A DNA stretch of 37,053 bases from Lysobacter sp. yr284 (lineage in GTDB: Bacteria; Pseudomonadota; Gammaproteobacteria; Xanthomonadales; Xanthomonadaceae): positions 1 through 37,053 of the forward strand of contig NZ_FNPT01000032.1 of assembly GCF_900107375.1 (NCBI RefSeq), in the 5' to 3' direction. The notes below the pieces were generated by a model that was given only the letters and a program-made list of their open reading frames with translations, ran no database searches and was not told where the DNA came from. The position numbers were made by a program, and so were the translations under genes. Shown here one piece after another: positions 1-9,633 of this stretch. Numbering within the stretch: the first letter of the stretch is position 1; every line of letters starts with the position of its first letter.

Positions 1-110
1 GCGCCGACCTTGGTCAGAGCGGCCGTCAGCGTGGTCTTGCCGTGGTCGACGTGACCGATCGTGCCGACGTTCACGTGCGGCTTGGTGCGCTCGAACTTAC
101 CCTTGGCCAT
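1..110 (-). CDS. tuf: Elongation factor Tu, N-terminal fragment (cut by window edge)
   Basis: The first 36 residues of EF-Tu read leftwards from the ATG at 110. They begin [20 protein letters not shown] and reach the P-loop GHVDHGKTT that binds GTP. EF-Tu carries aminoacyl-tRNA to the ribosome A site. The rest of the gene lies outside the window. Three tRNA genes sit just upstream on the same strand, the tRNA-tufB arrangement known from many gammaproteobacteria, so co-transcription is likely. The family identity is certain; which tuf copy it is cannot be told. Confidence 0.97.
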   Translation of the reverse strand, partial: MAKGKFERTKPHVNVGTIGHVDHGKTTLTAALTKVG

Positions 111-182
111 GGCTATCGCTTCTCGTGTTTGGTCTATGTGTCGCGTTGGCTGTCGGTAAAGCAGCCGGGTATCGCTTGGAGA

Positions 183-258
183 TGGTGCTCACGAAAGGAA
201 TCGAACCTTCGACCTCCTCCTTACCAAGGAGGTGCTCTACCGACTGAGCTACGTGAGC
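183..258 (-). tRNA. tRNA-Thr (anticodon GGT)
   Basis: A 76-nt cloverleaf on the minus strand with acceptor stem GCTCACG, anticodon loop TTGGTAA (anticodon GGT), T-loop GGTTCGATTCC and an encoded 3' CCA at 185-183. It is the tRNA nearest tuf in the tRNA-Tyr/Gly/Thr-tuf unit. Confidence 0.96.
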
Positions 259-290
259 GAAACTTTTTGCTGCGCTGGACGGCTGTTCAA

Positions 291-364
<74 letters not shown>

Positions 365-471
365 GCCGCGTACCGCCAATACAGCGTTGGAACCTACAGC
401 TTCAGATACCTGGAGCTTTGCCGCTTTGCCTGCGCGCCGTATCGATGAACCGATCGTCGCACCGGCCAACC

Positions 472-557
472 TGGTGGAGGGAGGTGGATTCGAACCACCG
501 AAGGCGTAAGCCAGCAGATTTACAGTCTGCCCCCGTTGGCCGCTTGGGTATCCCTCC
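472..557 (-). tRNA. tRNA-Tyr (anticodon GTA)
   Basis: An 86-nt class II tRNA on the minus strand with a long variable arm, acceptor stem GGAGGGA/TCCCTCC, anticodon loop CTGTAAA (anticodon GTA), T-loop GGTTCGAATCC and encoded CCA at 474-472. It is the most upstream tRNA of the cluster; the promoter is probably between it and the end of ychF (558-682). Confidence 0.96.
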
Positions 558-682
558 GAAGAGCCCGTAATTTTGAAGTGCGATCTTCAGCTTGTCAACG
601 CACTTTCACGAAATCTTGCGGGATTTTTTTCGCCCCCGCCGCCGGCGCGTCGCAACGGTCGGCAGCGGGGCGCGTAGTCTAC

Positions 683-1774
683 TCAAACATTGAACCGGAA
701 GTGCAAGACATCGCCTTCCTGGACGCGATATTCCTTGCCTTCCAGGCGCAGCCGGCCGGCGTCGCGGGCGCCGGACTCGCCCTTGTACTTGATGAAATCG
801 TCGTAGGCGATGGTTTCGGCGCGGATGAAACCCTTCTCGAAGTCGGTGTGGATCACCGCGGCGGCCTGCGGCGCGGTCGAACCGGCCCGGACCGTCCAGG
901 CGCGCACTTCCTTGACCCCGGCGGTGAAGTAGGTCTGCAGGCCCAGCAGGGCGTAGCCGGCGCGGATCAGGCGGTTCAGGCCTGGCTCGGCCAGGCCCAG
1001 GTCGGCCAGGAAGGTGTCGCGGTCGGCGTCGTCGAGCTGGCTCAGCTCTTCCTCGATCGCGGCCGAGACCGGCACCACCTGGGCGCCCTCAGCCACGGCG
1101 CGGGCGCGCACGGCGTCGAGGTGCGGGTTGTTCTCGAACCCGTCCTCGAGCACGTTGGCCACGTACATGACCGGCTTGAGGGTCAGCAGGAACAGGTCGC
1201 GCAGCGCGGCCTTGTCGTCTTCCGACAGGTTCAGCGCGCGCGCCGGGGTGCCGGCGTCGAGGCCCTTGCGCACGCGGTCCAGGACCTCCTTGCGCGCGAT
1301 CGCTTCCTTGTCGCCGGTCTTGGCCGAGCGCTCGGCGCGCTGGTAGGCCTTCTCGACGCTTTCCAGATCGGCCAGCGCCAGCTCGGTATCGATGGTCTCG
1401 ATATCGGCGATCGGATCGACCTTGTTGTTGACGTGGATCACGTCCGGGTGCTCGAAGCAGCGCACCACGTGGGTGATCGCATCGACCTCGCGGATATGCG
1501 CCAGGAACTTGTTGCCCAGGCCCTGCCCGCTGGCCGCGCCGGCGACCAGGCCGGCGATGTCGACGAACTCGACCGCGGTCGGGATCAGCTTCTGCGGCTT
1601 GACGATCTCGGCCAGCGCGTTGAGGCGCGGATCCGGCACCGGCACCGCGCCGACGTTGGGCTCGATGGTGCAGAACGGGAAGTTGGCCGCGGCGATGCCC
1701 GCCTTGGTCAGCGCGTTGAACAGGGTCGACTTGCCGACGTTAGGCAGGCCGACGATGCCGCATTTGATGCCCAT
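683..1774 (-). CDS. ychF: Redox-regulated ATPase YchF
   Basis: A 363-residue P-loop NTPase of the Obg family, at the usual family length. It starts [20 protein letters not shown] with the G1 loop at residues 8-16. A switch-region DIAGLV lies near residue 73, and the C-terminal TGS/DUF933 part ends in [19 protein letters not shown]. YchF proteins prefer ATP to GTP, bind the ribosome and are linked to oxidative-stress responses (family knowledge). The gene is last in the minus-strand prs-rplY-pth-ychF series, 166 bp after pth, and that gap holds degenerate GGGATTC-type repeats. Confidence 0.97.
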   Translation of the reverse strand: MGIKCGIVGLPNVGKSTLFNALTKAGIAAANFPFCTIEPNVGAVPVPDPRLNALAEIVKPQKLIPTAVEFVDIAGLVAGAASGQGLGNKFLAHIREVDAITHVVRCFEHPDVIHVNNKVDPIADIETIDTELALADLESVEKAYQRAERSAKTGDKEAIARKEVLDRVRKGLDAGTPARALNLSEDDKAALRDLFLLTLKPVMYVANVLEDGFENNPHLDAVRARAVAEGAQVVPVSAAIEEELSQLDDADRDTFLADLGLAEPGLNRLIRAGYALLGLQTYFTAGVKEVRAWTVRAGSTAPQAAAVIHTDFEKGFIRAETIAYDDFIKYKGESGARDAGRLRLEGKEYRVQEGDVLHFRFNV

Positions 1775-1781
1775 GGGTGCT

Positions 1782-1935
1782 GATTCCGGGAATAGATCTA
1801 GGGTTGGGGAATGGGAGCCGCGCGCCGAACCGCGCGTATCGCTGCGAGCGTGCAGATCCCGGCAAAAAATCTTGTCGGCGGGGACGGAAATTCCGGGGCG
1901 GCGAACCTGCGTTCCCCCTGCCCGATTCCCGGCTT
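1782..1935. repeat. GGGATTC-type heptamer repeats flanking the pth-ychF spacer
   Basis: Short degenerate units (GGGTTGGGGAATGGGAG at 1801-1817, after GATTCCGGGAATAG) lie on the ychF side. Opposite-strand units (GTTCCCC, GCCCGATTCCCGGC) lie at 1911-1932 on the pth side. Together they form a loose inverted pair across the 166-bp spacer. No gene is seen in the spacer. Confidence 0.5.
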
Positions 1936-1940
1936 CCGCT

Positions 1941-2519
1941 TCATTTCGCGGTATGCAACCGCGTCATCGCATCCATGAAATTGCCCTGCACCGCCAGCGG
2001 CATGACGTCGATGGCCTCGTCGATGGCGCGCGCGATCGTGGCCTCGTCGTCCTTGCCGGGACGGCCGAGCACCCACGGGGTGACCTTGTCCTTGTGGCCG
2101 GGGTGGCCGATGCCCACGCGCAGGCGGTGGAACTTGCCGTGGCCGAGCAATTGCATGGTGTCGCGCAGGCCGTTCTGGCCGCCGTGGCCGCCGTCGAACT
2201 TGAGCCGGACGGTGCCGGGGGCGAGGTCGAGCTCGTCGTGCGCCAGCAGCGCTTCGTCGGGCTCGATCTTCCAGTAACGCAAGGCGGCCGCGACCGACTT
2301 GCCGGAAAGGTTCATGAAGGTGGCCGGCTTGAGCAGCCACACCGGCTTGCCGGCGATCTCGATCTTCGAGGTCTCGCCGAACAGCTTGGACTCCAGGCCG
2401 AAGCGGCCGCCGAACTTCTCGTTCAAGGCGTCCACAAACCAGAACCCGGCGTTGTGCCGGGTCCGGGTGTATTCGGCGCCGGGGTTGCCCAGGCCGACGA
2501 TCAGGCGCAATCCCGCCAT
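1941..2519 (-). CDS. pth: Peptidyl-tRNA hydrolase
   Basis: A 192-residue Pth that releases tRNA from peptidyl-tRNAs dropped by the ribosome. The N-terminus [20 protein letters not shown] is followed by [10 protein letters not shown], with the catalytic His at about residue 22. Further family blocks are FMNLSGKSV near 69 and the [20 protein letters not shown] segment near residue 95. Length and motifs match the bacterial Pth family. It lies 60 bp downstream of rplY on the same strand, the usual L25-Pth pairing, so the two are probably one transcript. Confidence 0.97.
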   Translation of the reverse strand: MAGLRLIVGLGNPGAEYTRTRHNAGFWFVDALNEKFGGRFGLESKLFGETSKIEIAGKPVWLLKPATFMNLSGKSVAAALRYWKIEPDEALLAHDELDLAPGTVRLKFDGGHGGQNGLRDTMQLLGHGKFHRLRVGIGHPGHKDKVTPWVLGRPGKDDEATIARAIDEAIDVMPLAVQGNFMDAMTRLHTAK

Positions 2520-2579
2520 GAACTCAGGACAGTCCGCAAACGCGGACCGGCGCGCCGGTCACGGCGCGCCGGCCGGCGA

Positions 2580-3239
2580 TCACTTCTTGTCTTCGTCCTT
2601 CTTGGCGACCTTGGCCGCCGGCACGTCCGCGGCCGGCGCGTCTTCGGCGGCCTCGGCCTCTTCCTTGCCGTGCTTGGCGATCACGATGGCGACATCGTGT
2701 TCCTTGCCCAGCTTCAGCTCGGGGATCTCGACGCCCTTGGGCAGCTTGAGTTCCGACAGGTGGACGATGTCGCCGACCTTCAGCTCCGACAGGTCGATCT
2801 CGATGAACTCCGGCAGATCCTTCGGCAGGCAGGACACTTCGACTTCGTTGAGCTCGTGGGTGACCACGACGTCGGCGGACTTGCCGGCCGGCGACTTGTC
2901 TTCGTTGAGGAAGTGCAGCGGCACCGCCACGCGCAGCGCCTGGTTGGCGTCAACGCGCTGGAAGTCCAGGTGCATGATGATCTGCTTGAACGGGTGGCGC
3001 TGCATGTCGCGCAGCAGGACCTGCTCGACCTTGCCGTCGACGTCGAGGTTCAGGATCGACGAGTAGAACCACTCGTGCTGGCTGGCCAGCCAGATCTTCT
3101 CGTGCTCGAGCTGGATCGGCTGCGGAGCGGCGCTGCCGCCGTAGACGATGGCCGGGATGCTGGCGGCATGACGCAGGCGGCGGCTCGCACCCTTCCCCTC
3201 GACATTGCGGCCAGTGGCCTTGATGGTGTGTTCGGACAT
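2580..3239 (-). CDS. rplY: 50S ribosomal protein L25 / general stress protein Ctc
   Basis: A 219-residue long-form (Ctc/TL5-type) L25, which binds 5S rRNA. The N-terminal L25 domain (residues 1-95) has [20 protein letters not shown] and [18 protein letters not shown]. The C-terminal beta domain (about 100-190) has [11 protein letters not shown] and [19 protein letters not shown]. The last 30 residues are an acidic/lysine-rich tail ending KKDEDKK. E. coli L25 has only the first domain, so the two-domain form is expected here but worth noting. It lies between prs and pth. Confidence 0.96.
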   Translation of the reverse strand: MSEHTIKATGRNVEGKGASRRLRHAASIPAIVYGGSAAPQPIQLEHEKIWLASQHEWFYSSILNLDVDGKVEQVLLRDMQRHPFKQIIMHLDFQRVDANQALRVAVPLHFLNEDKSPAGKSADVVVTHELNEVEVSCLPKDLPEFIEIDLSELKVGDIVHLSELKLPKGVEIPELKLGKEHDVAIVIAKHGKEEAEAAEDAPAADVPAAKVAKKDEDKK

Positions 3240-3334
3240 TTGCGTGTACTCGATGGTTACAGCGTTGGAACCGCCTCGCGGCGGCGGGGAAGCTCATCCG
3301 CGACCAGATGAGCCTTGAAACGAATCGGGGTGGA

Positions 3335-4294
3335 TCAGTCGACGTAGAGCGAGCTGACCGACTCGCCGAAGGCGATGCGGCGGATCGTCTCGGCCAACAG
3401 CTCGGCCACGCTGAGCTGGCGGATGCGGCCGGTGGCGCGGGCCGCGGCGGTCAGCGGGATGGTGTCGGTCACCACCAGCTCGTCCAGCTGCGACTTCATC
3501 ACGTTGTCGATCGCCGCACCCGACAGCACCGGATGGGTGCAGTAGGCGACGACCTTCAACGCGCCCTGCCCCTTCAGCGCGGCCGCGGCGGCGCACAAGG
3601 TGCCGGCGGTGTCGACGATGTCGTCGACCAGCACGCAGGTCTTGCCGGCCACGTCGCCGATGATGTTCATCACCGTGGCGACGTTGGCGCGCGGACGGCG
3701 CTTGTCGATGATCGCCAGGTCCGCATCGTCCAGACGCTTGGCGATCGCGCGAGCGCGCACCACGCCGCCGACGTCCGGAGACACCACGACCATGTTGTCG
3801 GTGCCGTGCGCGCGCCAGATGTCGGCGAGCAGCAGCGGCGAGGCGTAGACGTTGTCGACCGGGATGTCGAAGAAGCCCTGGATCTGATCCGCGTGCAGAT
3901 CGACCGTGAGCACCCGGTCGGCGCCGACCGCGCCGAACATCTTGGCCGCGACCTTGGCGGTGATCGGCACGCGCGAGGAGCGCGGGCGGCGATCCTGGCG
4001 GGCGTAGCCGAAGTACGGCACCACCGCGGTCACGCTGGCCACCGATGCGCGCTTGAGCGCGTCGATCAGCACCAGCAGTTCCATGAAATTCTCGGCCGTC
4101 GGCGCGTTCGTCGGCTGGATGACGAACACCTCCTGGCGGCGCACGTTCTCTTCGATCTCGACCTGCACTTCGCCGTCGGAGAAGCGCCCGACCAGGGCCT
4201 TGCCGAGCCGGATGCCCAGCTCCTTGCACACGGCCTGCGCGAGCGGGCGGTTGGCGTTGCCGCTGAAAACCAGCAGGTTGCGATCGTTTTGCAC
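3335..4294 (-). CDS. prs: Ribose-phosphate pyrophosphokinase (PRPP synthase), GTG start
   Basis: Makes PRPP from ribose-5-phosphate and ATP for nucleotide, His and Trp synthesis. Motifs include [12 protein letters not shown] at the N-terminus, [10 protein letters not shown] (ATP/R5P site) and the PRPP loop [14 protein letters not shown] chose the GTG at 4294, giving 319 residues (E. coli Prs has 315). The reading frame is open to an ATG at 4339, but the extra 15 residues ([15 protein letters not shown]) are encoded by the GGGATTC-type intergenic repeat and do not look like Prs. It is followed by rplY-pth-ychF on the same strand. Confidence 0.95.
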   Translation of the reverse strand: MQNDRNLLVFSGNANRPLAQAVCKELGIRLGKALVGRFSDGEVQVEIEENVRRQEVFVIQPTNAPTAENFMELLVLIDALKRASVASVTAVVPYFGYARQDRRPRSSRVPITAKVAAKMFGAVGADRVLTVDLHADQIQGFFDIPVDNVYASPLLLADIWRAHGTDNMVVVSPDVGGVVRARAIAKRLDDADLAIIDKRRPRANVATVMNIIGDVAGKTCVLVDDIVDTAGTLCAAAAALKGQGALKVVAYCTHPVLSGAAIDNVMKSQLDELVVTDTIPLTAAARATGRIRQLSVAELLAETIRRIAFGESVSSLYVD

Positions 4295-4307
4295 TGTCTT
4301 GAGACCG

Positions 4308-4390
4308 GGACTCGGGATTTGGGATTCGGGATTCTTCAAGGCGGCGATGCGGCGCGCTTGCGAATCGCGAATCCCAAATCTCCAATCCCT
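4308..4390. repeat. GGGATTC-type heptamer repeats in inverted pair (prs leader)
   Basis: Degenerate tandem units of the form GGGATTT/GGGATTC lie at 4308-4333, and complementary units (GAATCCC, CCAATCCC) at 4363-4389, so the two sides can pair around about 30 nt. The element sits between tRNA-Gln and the GTG start of prs. The same family appears at 1782-1935 and 9497-9632. Confidence 0.7.
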
Positions 4391-4396
4391 TGTGTG

Positions 4397-4473
4397 TGGC
4401 AGGGGCGGTAGGATTCGAACCTACGAATGCCGGGATCAAAACCCGGTGCCTTGGGCCTCTTGGCGACGCCCCT
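4397..4473 (-). tRNA. tRNA-Gln (anticodon TTG)
   Basis: A 77-nt cloverleaf on the minus strand with acceptor stem AGGGGCG/CGCCCCT, D-arm TCGCCAAGAGGCC, anticodon loop TTTTGAT (anticodon TTG), T-arm GTAGGTTCGAATCCTAC, discriminator G and encoded CCA at 4399-4397. It lies between ispE and prs on the same strand, so it may be processed from the ispE-prs transcript. Confidence 0.95.
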
Positions 4474-4539
4474 GCGGAAAACCTGTTTGCAACGCGAGTT
4501 GGAACCGAACTTGCCGCGCGACGGGAACCAACCTGCGGT

Positions 4540-5427
4540 TCAGCCGCGCCGGCGGGCTTCGAGCGCCGCGCGCAGCGGCGAACGCTGCGCCCCGGCCGCC
4601 GTCCAGGCGCGCAGGCCCGGCGGCAGTTCCGCCAGCGCCGCCTGCGCCGATTCGCGCGTGGCGAACTCGACGAAACAGCCGCTGCCGGACCCGGTCAGGC
4701 GTGGCGGGCCGATCCGCGCCAAGGCGGCGAAGGCGGCCTCGACGGCAGCCTCGCGCTGGCGCAGCACCGGCTCGAACGCATTCCCGAGCGGTCTACCCGA
4801 AACGAAGTCCGACATTGTCGCGGGCGCGGCATCTCGCGTCAATTCAGCGGATTGAAAAAGCGCCGCGGTCGGGGCGTGGACGCCGGGATCGGCCAGCACG
4901 TACCAGGCCGGGGCCAGCGCGACCGGGCGCAGGTCCTCGCCCACGCCCTCGGCCCAGGCATTGTCGCCGCGCACGAACACCGGCACGTCGGCGCCCAAGC
5001 TCAGGCCCAGGGCGGCCAGGGTTTCGACGTCCAGGCCGGTGCCCCACAGCGCGTCCAGGGCCACCAGCACGGTCGCCGCGTCGGACGAGCCACCGCCGAA
5101 ACCGCCGCCGGCCGGAATGCGCTTTTCGATGACGATATCGGCACCTTGTCCGCAATTTGCGGATTTTTGCAAGGCCAGCGCTGCCCGCACGGTGAGGTCG
5201 TCGGCCTCGGCCACGCCGGCCACCGAGCCGCCGTGGCGGACGATGCGGCCGTCGGCGCGCGGCCGCAGGCGGATGGTGTCGCCCCAATCCAGGAGACGGA
5301 ACACGGTCTGCAGCAGGTGATAGCCGTCGGCGCGGCGGCCGACGATGCGCAGGAACAGGTTCAGCTTGGCCGGGGCCGGCCACGCCGACCAGGTGGGATC
5401 GTTGAAATCGTGGGACATCATCGGCAT
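4540..5427 (-). CDS. ispE: 4-diphosphocytidyl-2-C-methyl-D-erythritol kinase
   Basis: A 295-residue GHMP kinase of the MEP isoprenoid pathway that phosphorylates the 2-hydroxyl of CDP-methylerythritol. It shows the family start [22 protein letters not shown] (Lys and Asn of the active site), the ATP loop [17 protein letters not shown] near residue 105, and the C-terminal [16 protein letters not shown] motif. The start is ambiguous between the ATGs at 5427, 5421 and 5418 (MPMMSH). It lies 64 bp after lolB, and tRNA-Gln follows. The lolB-ispE-prs order is the usual one in gammaproteobacteria. Confidence 0.96.
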   Translation of the reverse strand: MPMMSHDFNDPTWSAWPAPAKLNLFLRIVGRRADGYHLLQTVFRLLDWGDTIRLRPRADGRIVRHGGSVAGVAEADDLTVRAALALQKSANCGQGADIVIEKRIPAGGGFGGGSSDAATVLVALDALWGTGLDVETLAALGLSLGADVPVFVRGDNAWAEGVGEDLRPVALAPAWYVLADPGVHAPTAALFQSAELTRDAAPATMSDFVSGRPLGNAFEPVLRQREAAVEAAFAALARIGPPRLTGSGSGCFVEFATRESAQAALAELPPGLRAWTAAGAQRSPLRAALEARRRG

Positions 5428-5491
5428 CGCTGGGACGGCCGCGCCGTCCGGGTTCGGTTCAGGGGATCGGTCGCGGCCCGGGCAATGCGGC

Positions 5492-6133
5492 TCAGGGCGT
5501 CGCGGCCGCGGCGGCCTCGGATGCCGCGCCCTGCCATTGGTCGACGATCAGCCGCACCCGCGCGGAGTCGCGGCGCGCGTCCAGGCGCGAGGGCAGGTCG
5601 CCGCGGGCGGGCCATTCGTAGGCGATGGTCCAGCCGCCCTGGGCGATCGACTGCGGGCGGCCGTCCGGGCCGGGCGCGATCCGGGCGTCGCCGCCGTCGC
5701 CCGCGGGCAAGCCGCGCAGCCAGTCGCCGAGCGCGGCCACCGGAATGTCCCAGCCGGTGGCCTGGAACAGCAGTTCGGCCGCGTCCGCGCCTTCGCGCGG
5801 GCCGCCGTCGAGCCCCTCCAGCCGGGCGCTGCCGGGCGCGCCGGCCAGGCGCCAGCTCTGGCGGGTGACCGGCGCGCTCAAGGCGACATCGAAGCCGGCG
5901 CCGCGCTGGCTCCATTCGATCCGGCCGCTGCCGCCCTTGCCGGCGTTGGACACGGCGATGCGGCCGCTCAGCGACCAGTCGCCGGCGGCGCGCACGCGCG
6001 CCGAGCGCGCGGCTTCGCGTTCGGCCGCGTCCGCGGCCGGCACCGCCTGCCCCGCCGGTGCGCCGGGACGCACGCCGGGGCCGGCGCAGGCGGCCAGCAA
6101 GGCGGTCAGCATCAGCCCGGCGCACAGCCGCAT
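5492..6133 (-). CDS. lolB: Outer-membrane lipoprotein receptor LolB
   Basis: A 213-residue lipoprotein that accepts lipoproteins from LolA and inserts them in the outer membrane. The start at ATG 6133 gives a signal peptide [16 protein letters not shown] with lipobox LAAC and lipidated Cys16. Family features are [20 protein letters not shown] near residue 50, the [16 protein letters not shown] segment and the C-terminal RLIVDQWQ. The frame is open upstream to a GTG overlapping the TPR gene's stop at 6261, but that start would place 43 Gly/Ala-rich residues before the signal peptide. Downstream is ispE. Confidence 0.92.
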   Translation of the reverse strand: MRLCAGLMLTALLAACAGPGVRPGAPAGQAVPAADAAEREAARSARVRAAGDWSLSGRIAVSNAGKGGSGRIEWSQRGAGFDVALSAPVTRQSWRLAGAPGSARLEGLDGGPREGADAAELLFQATGWDIPVAALGDWLRGLPAGDGGDARIAPGPDGRPQSIAQGGWTIAYEWPARGDLPSRLDARRDSARVRLIVDQWQGAASEAAAAATP

Positions 6134-6258
6134 CGAAGCTGCGGCGCCCACCTTCGCGGTGGCGCCATCGGCACGCACGTTTGCAGCCGCCCCGCCCGAG
6201 TTCGACCCGCTCGCGCCGCATCCGCGGCCCGCGGCGACCACCCGCACGACCGATCCGC

Positions 6259-8079
6259 TCACAGCCCGTACTTCTTCAGCGCCCGCTGCAGCGAGCGGTT
6301 TTCGGCGTCGATCTTGCGGCCCTGCTCGAAATACTTGCGCGCTTCGTCGCGGCGACCGGTTTCCCACAGCAGTTCGGCCAGGTGCGCGGCGATCTCGGCG
6401 TCCTTCTGCATGGTCAGGGCGCGGCGCAGTTCGACTTCGGCTTCCTTGACCCGGCCCAGGCGATACAGCACCCAGCCGTAGCTGTCGACGATGGCGGCGT
6501 TGTCCGGCTCGGCGGCGCGCGCGCGTTCGATCAGCTCCAGCGCTTCCTGGTAGCGGTTGGTGCGGTCGGCCAGGGTGTAGCCCAGCGCGTTGAGCGCGGC
6601 GACGCTGTCGGGTTCGGCGACCAGGATGCGGCGGAAGTCGGCTTCGGCGCGGGCGACGTCGTCGCGGCGCTCCCAGCTCAGGGCGCGCGCGTAGAGGATC
6701 TCCGGCTCGTCCGGGAACGCCGCCAGGCCACGGGCGAAGGCCTCGTTCTCGCCGCGGGCGTTGTTGTCCTCGGCGCGCAGGTTGGCTTCCAGGATGTAGG
6801 CGTCGCGGCGGGTGTCGTCTTCGGCCGAGGCGTCGGACTGGATCGCGCGCAGCGCGCCGTAGGCTTCGTCGGCGCGCTGCAGCTTGTGCAGCATGTTGGC
6901 CGCGCGCAGCCGCGCCAGTTCGCGTTGCGGGCCGCCGGGCACGCCGCGGTACCAGCCCAGCGCTTCGTCGTAGCGCTCCAGGTATTCGGCCAGCTGGCCC
7001 AGCAGCAGGCGCCGGGCCGGATCGGGCTTGGTCGCGCTGGCGCTGAGTTCGTCGTACAGCGCGGTCAGGGTGGGCTTGTCGTCGGCGCGGGCCAGGTAGG
7101 ACGCGCGCAAGGCGTAGGTCTGGTCGTCCTGCGGGCCGCGCGCCAGCACCGCGGCGACGTTCTGGAAATCGTTGAGGCCTTCGTACTGCTCGGCGATCAG
7201 CGCGCGCAGGTTGTTGTCGCCGTCGGCCAGCGGCACCAGGGTCGCCAGCAGTTTGGCGGCGTCTTCGCTCTTGCCCTCGTCGCGCATCTGGCTGACCCGC
7301 AGCAGTGCCACCCGCGGCTCGCCGGGGAAGCGCTTGACCACTTCCTCGACGATGCGGTCGGTGAGCTTGGGCTGGTCCAGGCGCTGGGACAGGCCGCCGA
7401 AGGCGACCCAGGCCATCAGGTTGCGCGGCGGCAGGCGCCCGCCCGCGACGATCTTCTCGACCATCCGCGCGGTCTGCTTGGGGTCCTTGGAACCGGCGGT
7501 GAGCACGCCCAGGGCCTGACGCCAGCCGGTGTCGGGCTCGGAGGCCATCAGCGCGTTGAGCTGGCGCAGCGCGGCGCGCTCGTCGCCGCGGCGCAGCGAC
7601 AGGGTCGCCTCGGCCGCGGCATAGACCGAACCCTGGCCGCCGAGCTTGCGCCACAGCGCCAGCGCATCGGCCGCCACCGCGTCCTGGCGCGCGACCAGGG
7701 CGATGGTGGTGGCGCGCTCGGCCAGGACCGGGTCGCTGGCGGCGCGCGCGGCCTGCAGGTAGGACCCGGCGGCCTCGTTCAATTTGCCCGCCTGGAGGGC
7801 GAATTCGCCGGCCAGCAGCGGCTCCAGCGAGGCCCCGACCGGGTCCTTGGCGGCCTGCGCCTGGATCGTGGCGCGGGCCGCGGCCAGCGCGGCCGCGCTG
7901 GGCTCGGCGGCCGGCGCCGCGGCGCTGGCGGCGCCGGCGCCCCAGCCGCACACGGCCAGCAACAGCGCCGCGGCGCGGCGCGCGCGGCGGCCGGCGCGGG
8001 CGTGCGCGCGGCTGGGCTGGGGCTTGTCTTCGGCGCTGCCTATCGGACCGATCGAGCAAATCGAATCGTGGGAAGACAC
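6259..8079 (-). CDS. Secreted tetratricopeptide-repeat protein upstream of lolB
   Basis: A 606-residue all-helical protein. After an Arg-rich stretch (about 24-36) comes a hydrophobic segment, AALLLAVCGWGAGAASAAAP, that looks like a signal peptide ending near residue 55. The rest is TPR-like: for example EADFRRILVAEPDSVAALNALGYTL, then a unit with GWVLYRLGRVKEAEVELRRAL, and KKYGL at the end. Similar TPR proteins precede lolB in Xanthomonas and Pseudomonas (family knowledge); a periplasmic or outer-membrane role is inferred. The start is a GTG at 8079, with no good alternative because no other start precedes the signal. It is divergent from hemA (161-bp gap). Confidence 0.85.
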   Translation of the reverse strand: MSSHDSICSIGPIGSAEDKPQPSRAHARAGRRARRAAALLLAVCGWGAGAASAAAPAAEPSAAALAAARATIQAQAAKDPVGASLEPLLAGEFALQAGKLNEAAGSYLQAARAASDPVLAERATTIALVARQDAVAADALALWRKLGGQGSVYAAAEATLSLRRGDERAALRQLNALMASEPDTGWRQALGVLTAGSKDPKQTARMVEKIVAGGRLPPRNLMAWVAFGGLSQRLDQPKLTDRIVEEVVKRFPGEPRVALLRVSQMRDEGKSEDAAKLLATLVPLADGDNNLRALIAEQYEGLNDFQNVAAVLARGPQDDQTYALRASYLARADDKPTLTALYDELSASATKPDPARRLLLGQLAEYLERYDEALGWYRGVPGGPQRELARLRAANMLHKLQRADEAYGALRAIQSDASAEDDTRRDAYILEANLRAEDNNARGENEAFARGLAAFPDEPEILYARALSWERRDDVARAEADFRRILVAEPDSVAALNALGYTLADRTNRYQEALELIERARAAEPDNAAIVDSYGWVLYRLGRVKEAEVELRRALTMQKDAEIAAHLAELLWETGRRDEARKYFEQGRKIDAENRSLQRALKKYGL

Positions 8080-8098
8080 GGGGGGACCAGTGGGCCGG

Positions 8099-8104
8099 TA
8101 GAAT
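8099..8104 (+). promoter_or_regulatory. Candidate -10 box (TAGAAT) for hemA
   Basis: TAGAAT matches TATAAT at five of six positions and lies in the divergent TPR/hemA gap, 137 nt before the hemA ATG. No clear -35 box is visible at 16-18 nt, so this is only a candidate. Confidence 0.35.
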
Positions 8105-8240
8105 GGCGGCCTTCAGCAGCCCGCAGCTTATCGCAAGCGCCTGAACCGATGTCCCGCGCACGCCGCCGTCCGATGGAACTTTCCCGCCGCCGCGGGACGG
8201 CCGCGCGCGCGCGGCCGCCGGTAGCGCGACGCCCCCGTCC

Positions 8241-9566
8241 ATGAGCCTGTACGTCCTCGGCCTCAACCACCAGACCGCGCCGGTCAGCCTGCGCGAACGG
8301 GTGGCGTTCGCCGGCGATGCGGTGCCGGCGGCGCTGGCGGCGTTGCGCGCGCTGGCGCCGGTGCGCGAGGTGGCGCTGCTGTCGACCTGCAACCGCACCG
8401 AGATCTACGCGGTCGCCGAAGACGACGGCCGCGCGCTGGCCGACTGGCTGGCCAGCCATCCCGACGATGCCGGCGACCTGCACGGCTACCTCTACCGCCA
8501 CCGCGACGCCGAGGCCGTGCGCCACCTGTTCCGGGTCGCCACCGGCCTGGATTCGCTAGTGCTCGGCGAGCCGCAGATCCTCGGCCAGGTCAAGGACGCC
8601 TGGGCCGCCGCGCGCGGCGCCGGCACCCTGGGCAGCCAGCTCGACCGGCTGTTCCAGCAGGCGTTCTCGACCGCCAAACGCGCGCGCACCGACACCCGCA
8701 TCGGCGCCAACCCGGTCTCGGTGGCTTCGGCCGCGGTGCGGCTGGCGCAGGAATCCTTCGCCCGCCTGGAAGACTCCAGCGTGCTGCTGGTCGGCGCCGG
8801 CGAAACCGTCGAGCTGGCCGCGCGCCATCTGGTCCAGGCCAAAGCCAAGCGCCTTTTGATCGCCAACCGCACCCTCGCCCACGCCCAGGACCTGGCCACC
8901 CGCCACGGCGGCGTGGCGCTGCCGCTGAGCGAGTTGGAACGCCACCTGGCCGAGGCCGACATCGTGCTGTCGGCCACCGCCAGCCGCGAGCCGATCCTGC
9001 GCAAGCCGCAGGTCGCCGCGGCGCTGGCCGCGCGCAAGCACCGGCCGATGCTGCTGCTGGACCTGGCCGTGCCGCGCGACATCGCCGCCGACGTGGCCGA
9101 CCTGAAGGACGTATTCCTGTACACCGTGGACGACCTGGAACGCGCGATCGAGGACAACCGCCGCAGCCGCCGCGAGGCCGCGACCGAGGCCGAGGCCATC
9201 GTCGAGCTGCAGGTGGCGCGCTTCGTCGAGACCCTGGCGGCGAGCACCCGCACCGCGCCGATCAAGCGCCTGCGCGATCACGGCGAAGCCGCGCGCGAGG
9301 AAGTGCTGGCCAAGGCGCGCGCGCAGCTCGCCGCCGGCCAGAACCCGGCCGAGGTGCTGGACTTCCTCGCCCACACCCTGACCAACCGCCTGCTGCACGC
9401 GCCCACGATCGCGCTGCGCGAGGCGGCGTTGACCGGCAATCCGGAGCTGGCGCGGGCGGCGGACAAGCTGTTCCCCGCCGCGAGCGGCGCGGAGGGAACC
9501 GGGAAGGGGGAACCGGGAATCGGGCAAGGCGCAACGGCGGACGCCGAATCGCTGCACGACCGTTAG
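8241..9566 (+). CDS. hemA: Glutamyl-tRNA reductase
   Basis: A 441-residue HemA that reduces Glu-tRNA(Glu) to glutamate-1-semialdehyde, the first committed step of heme synthesis. It shows [14 protein letters not shown] at the N-terminus, [13 protein letters not shown] with catalytic Cys50, [20 protein letters not shown], the NADPH-binding [17 protein letters not shown] and a C-terminal dimerisation helix [16 protein letters not shown]. The last ~25 residues (after LFPAASG) are Gly/Glu-rich and are encoded by GGGAA-type intergenic repeats, an unusual repeat-derived tail. prfA follows, the conserved hemA-prfA order. BphO downstream (13338) uses heme, the end product. Confidence 0.97.
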   Translation: MSLYVLGLNHQTAPVSLRERVAFAGDAVPAALAALRALAPVREVALLSTCNRTEIYAVAEDDGRALADWLASHPDDAGDLHGYLYRHRDAEAVRHLFRVATGLDSLVLGEPQILGQVKDAWAAARGAGTLGSQLDRLFQQAFSTAKRARTDTRIGANPVSVASAAVRLAQESFARLEDSSVLLVGAGETVELAARHLVQAKAKRLLIANRTLAHAQDLATRHGGVALPLSELERHLAEADIVLSATASREPILRKPQVAAALAARKHRPMLLLDLAVPRDIAADVADLKDVFLYTVDDLERAIEDNRRSRREAATEAEAIVELQVARFVETLAASTRTAPIKRLRDHGEAAREEVLAKARAQLAAGQNPAEVLDFLAHTLTNRLLHAPTIALREAALTGNPELARAADKLFPAASGAEGTGKGEPGIGQGATADAESLHDR

Positions 9567-9632
9567 CGCGGCCTGCGCCGCCGAGGTTGCCGCTGTTGCG
9601 ATTCCCTATTCCCCATTCCCGACTCCCGGCTC
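9497..9632. repeat. GGGAATC-type heptamer repeats spanning the hemA 3' end
   Basis: Direct degenerate units (GGGAACCGGGAAGGGGG, GGGAATCGGGC) lie at 9497-9527 inside the hemA reading frame. Opposite-strand units (GATTCCCTATTCCCC, ATTCCCGACTCCCG) lie at 9600-9630, just before the prfA ATG. They form an inverted pair with about 70 nt between, including the hemA stop. Same family as at 4308-4390. Confidence 0.7.
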
Positions 9633-9633
9633 C

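Noticed and set aside
601-660. T-run at 623-630 as a terminator of the ychF transcript
   Set aside because: The T-run is on the plus strand, while ychF runs on the minus strand, and the nearby stem is very short.
536-1783. Large plus-strand ORFs opposite ychF, pth and the other housekeeping genes
   Set aside because: They are antisense shadows caused by about 70% GC; the minus-strand genes have full family motifs.
4295-4339. Longer Prs start at ATG 4339
   Set aside because: The extra residues are encoded by the GGGATTC repeat and do not fit the Prs N-terminus; GTG 4294 gives the usual length.
6134-6262. LolB start at the GTG overlapping the TPR stop
   Set aside because: It would put 43 Gly/Ala-rich residues before the lipoprotein signal peptide, which must be N-terminal.
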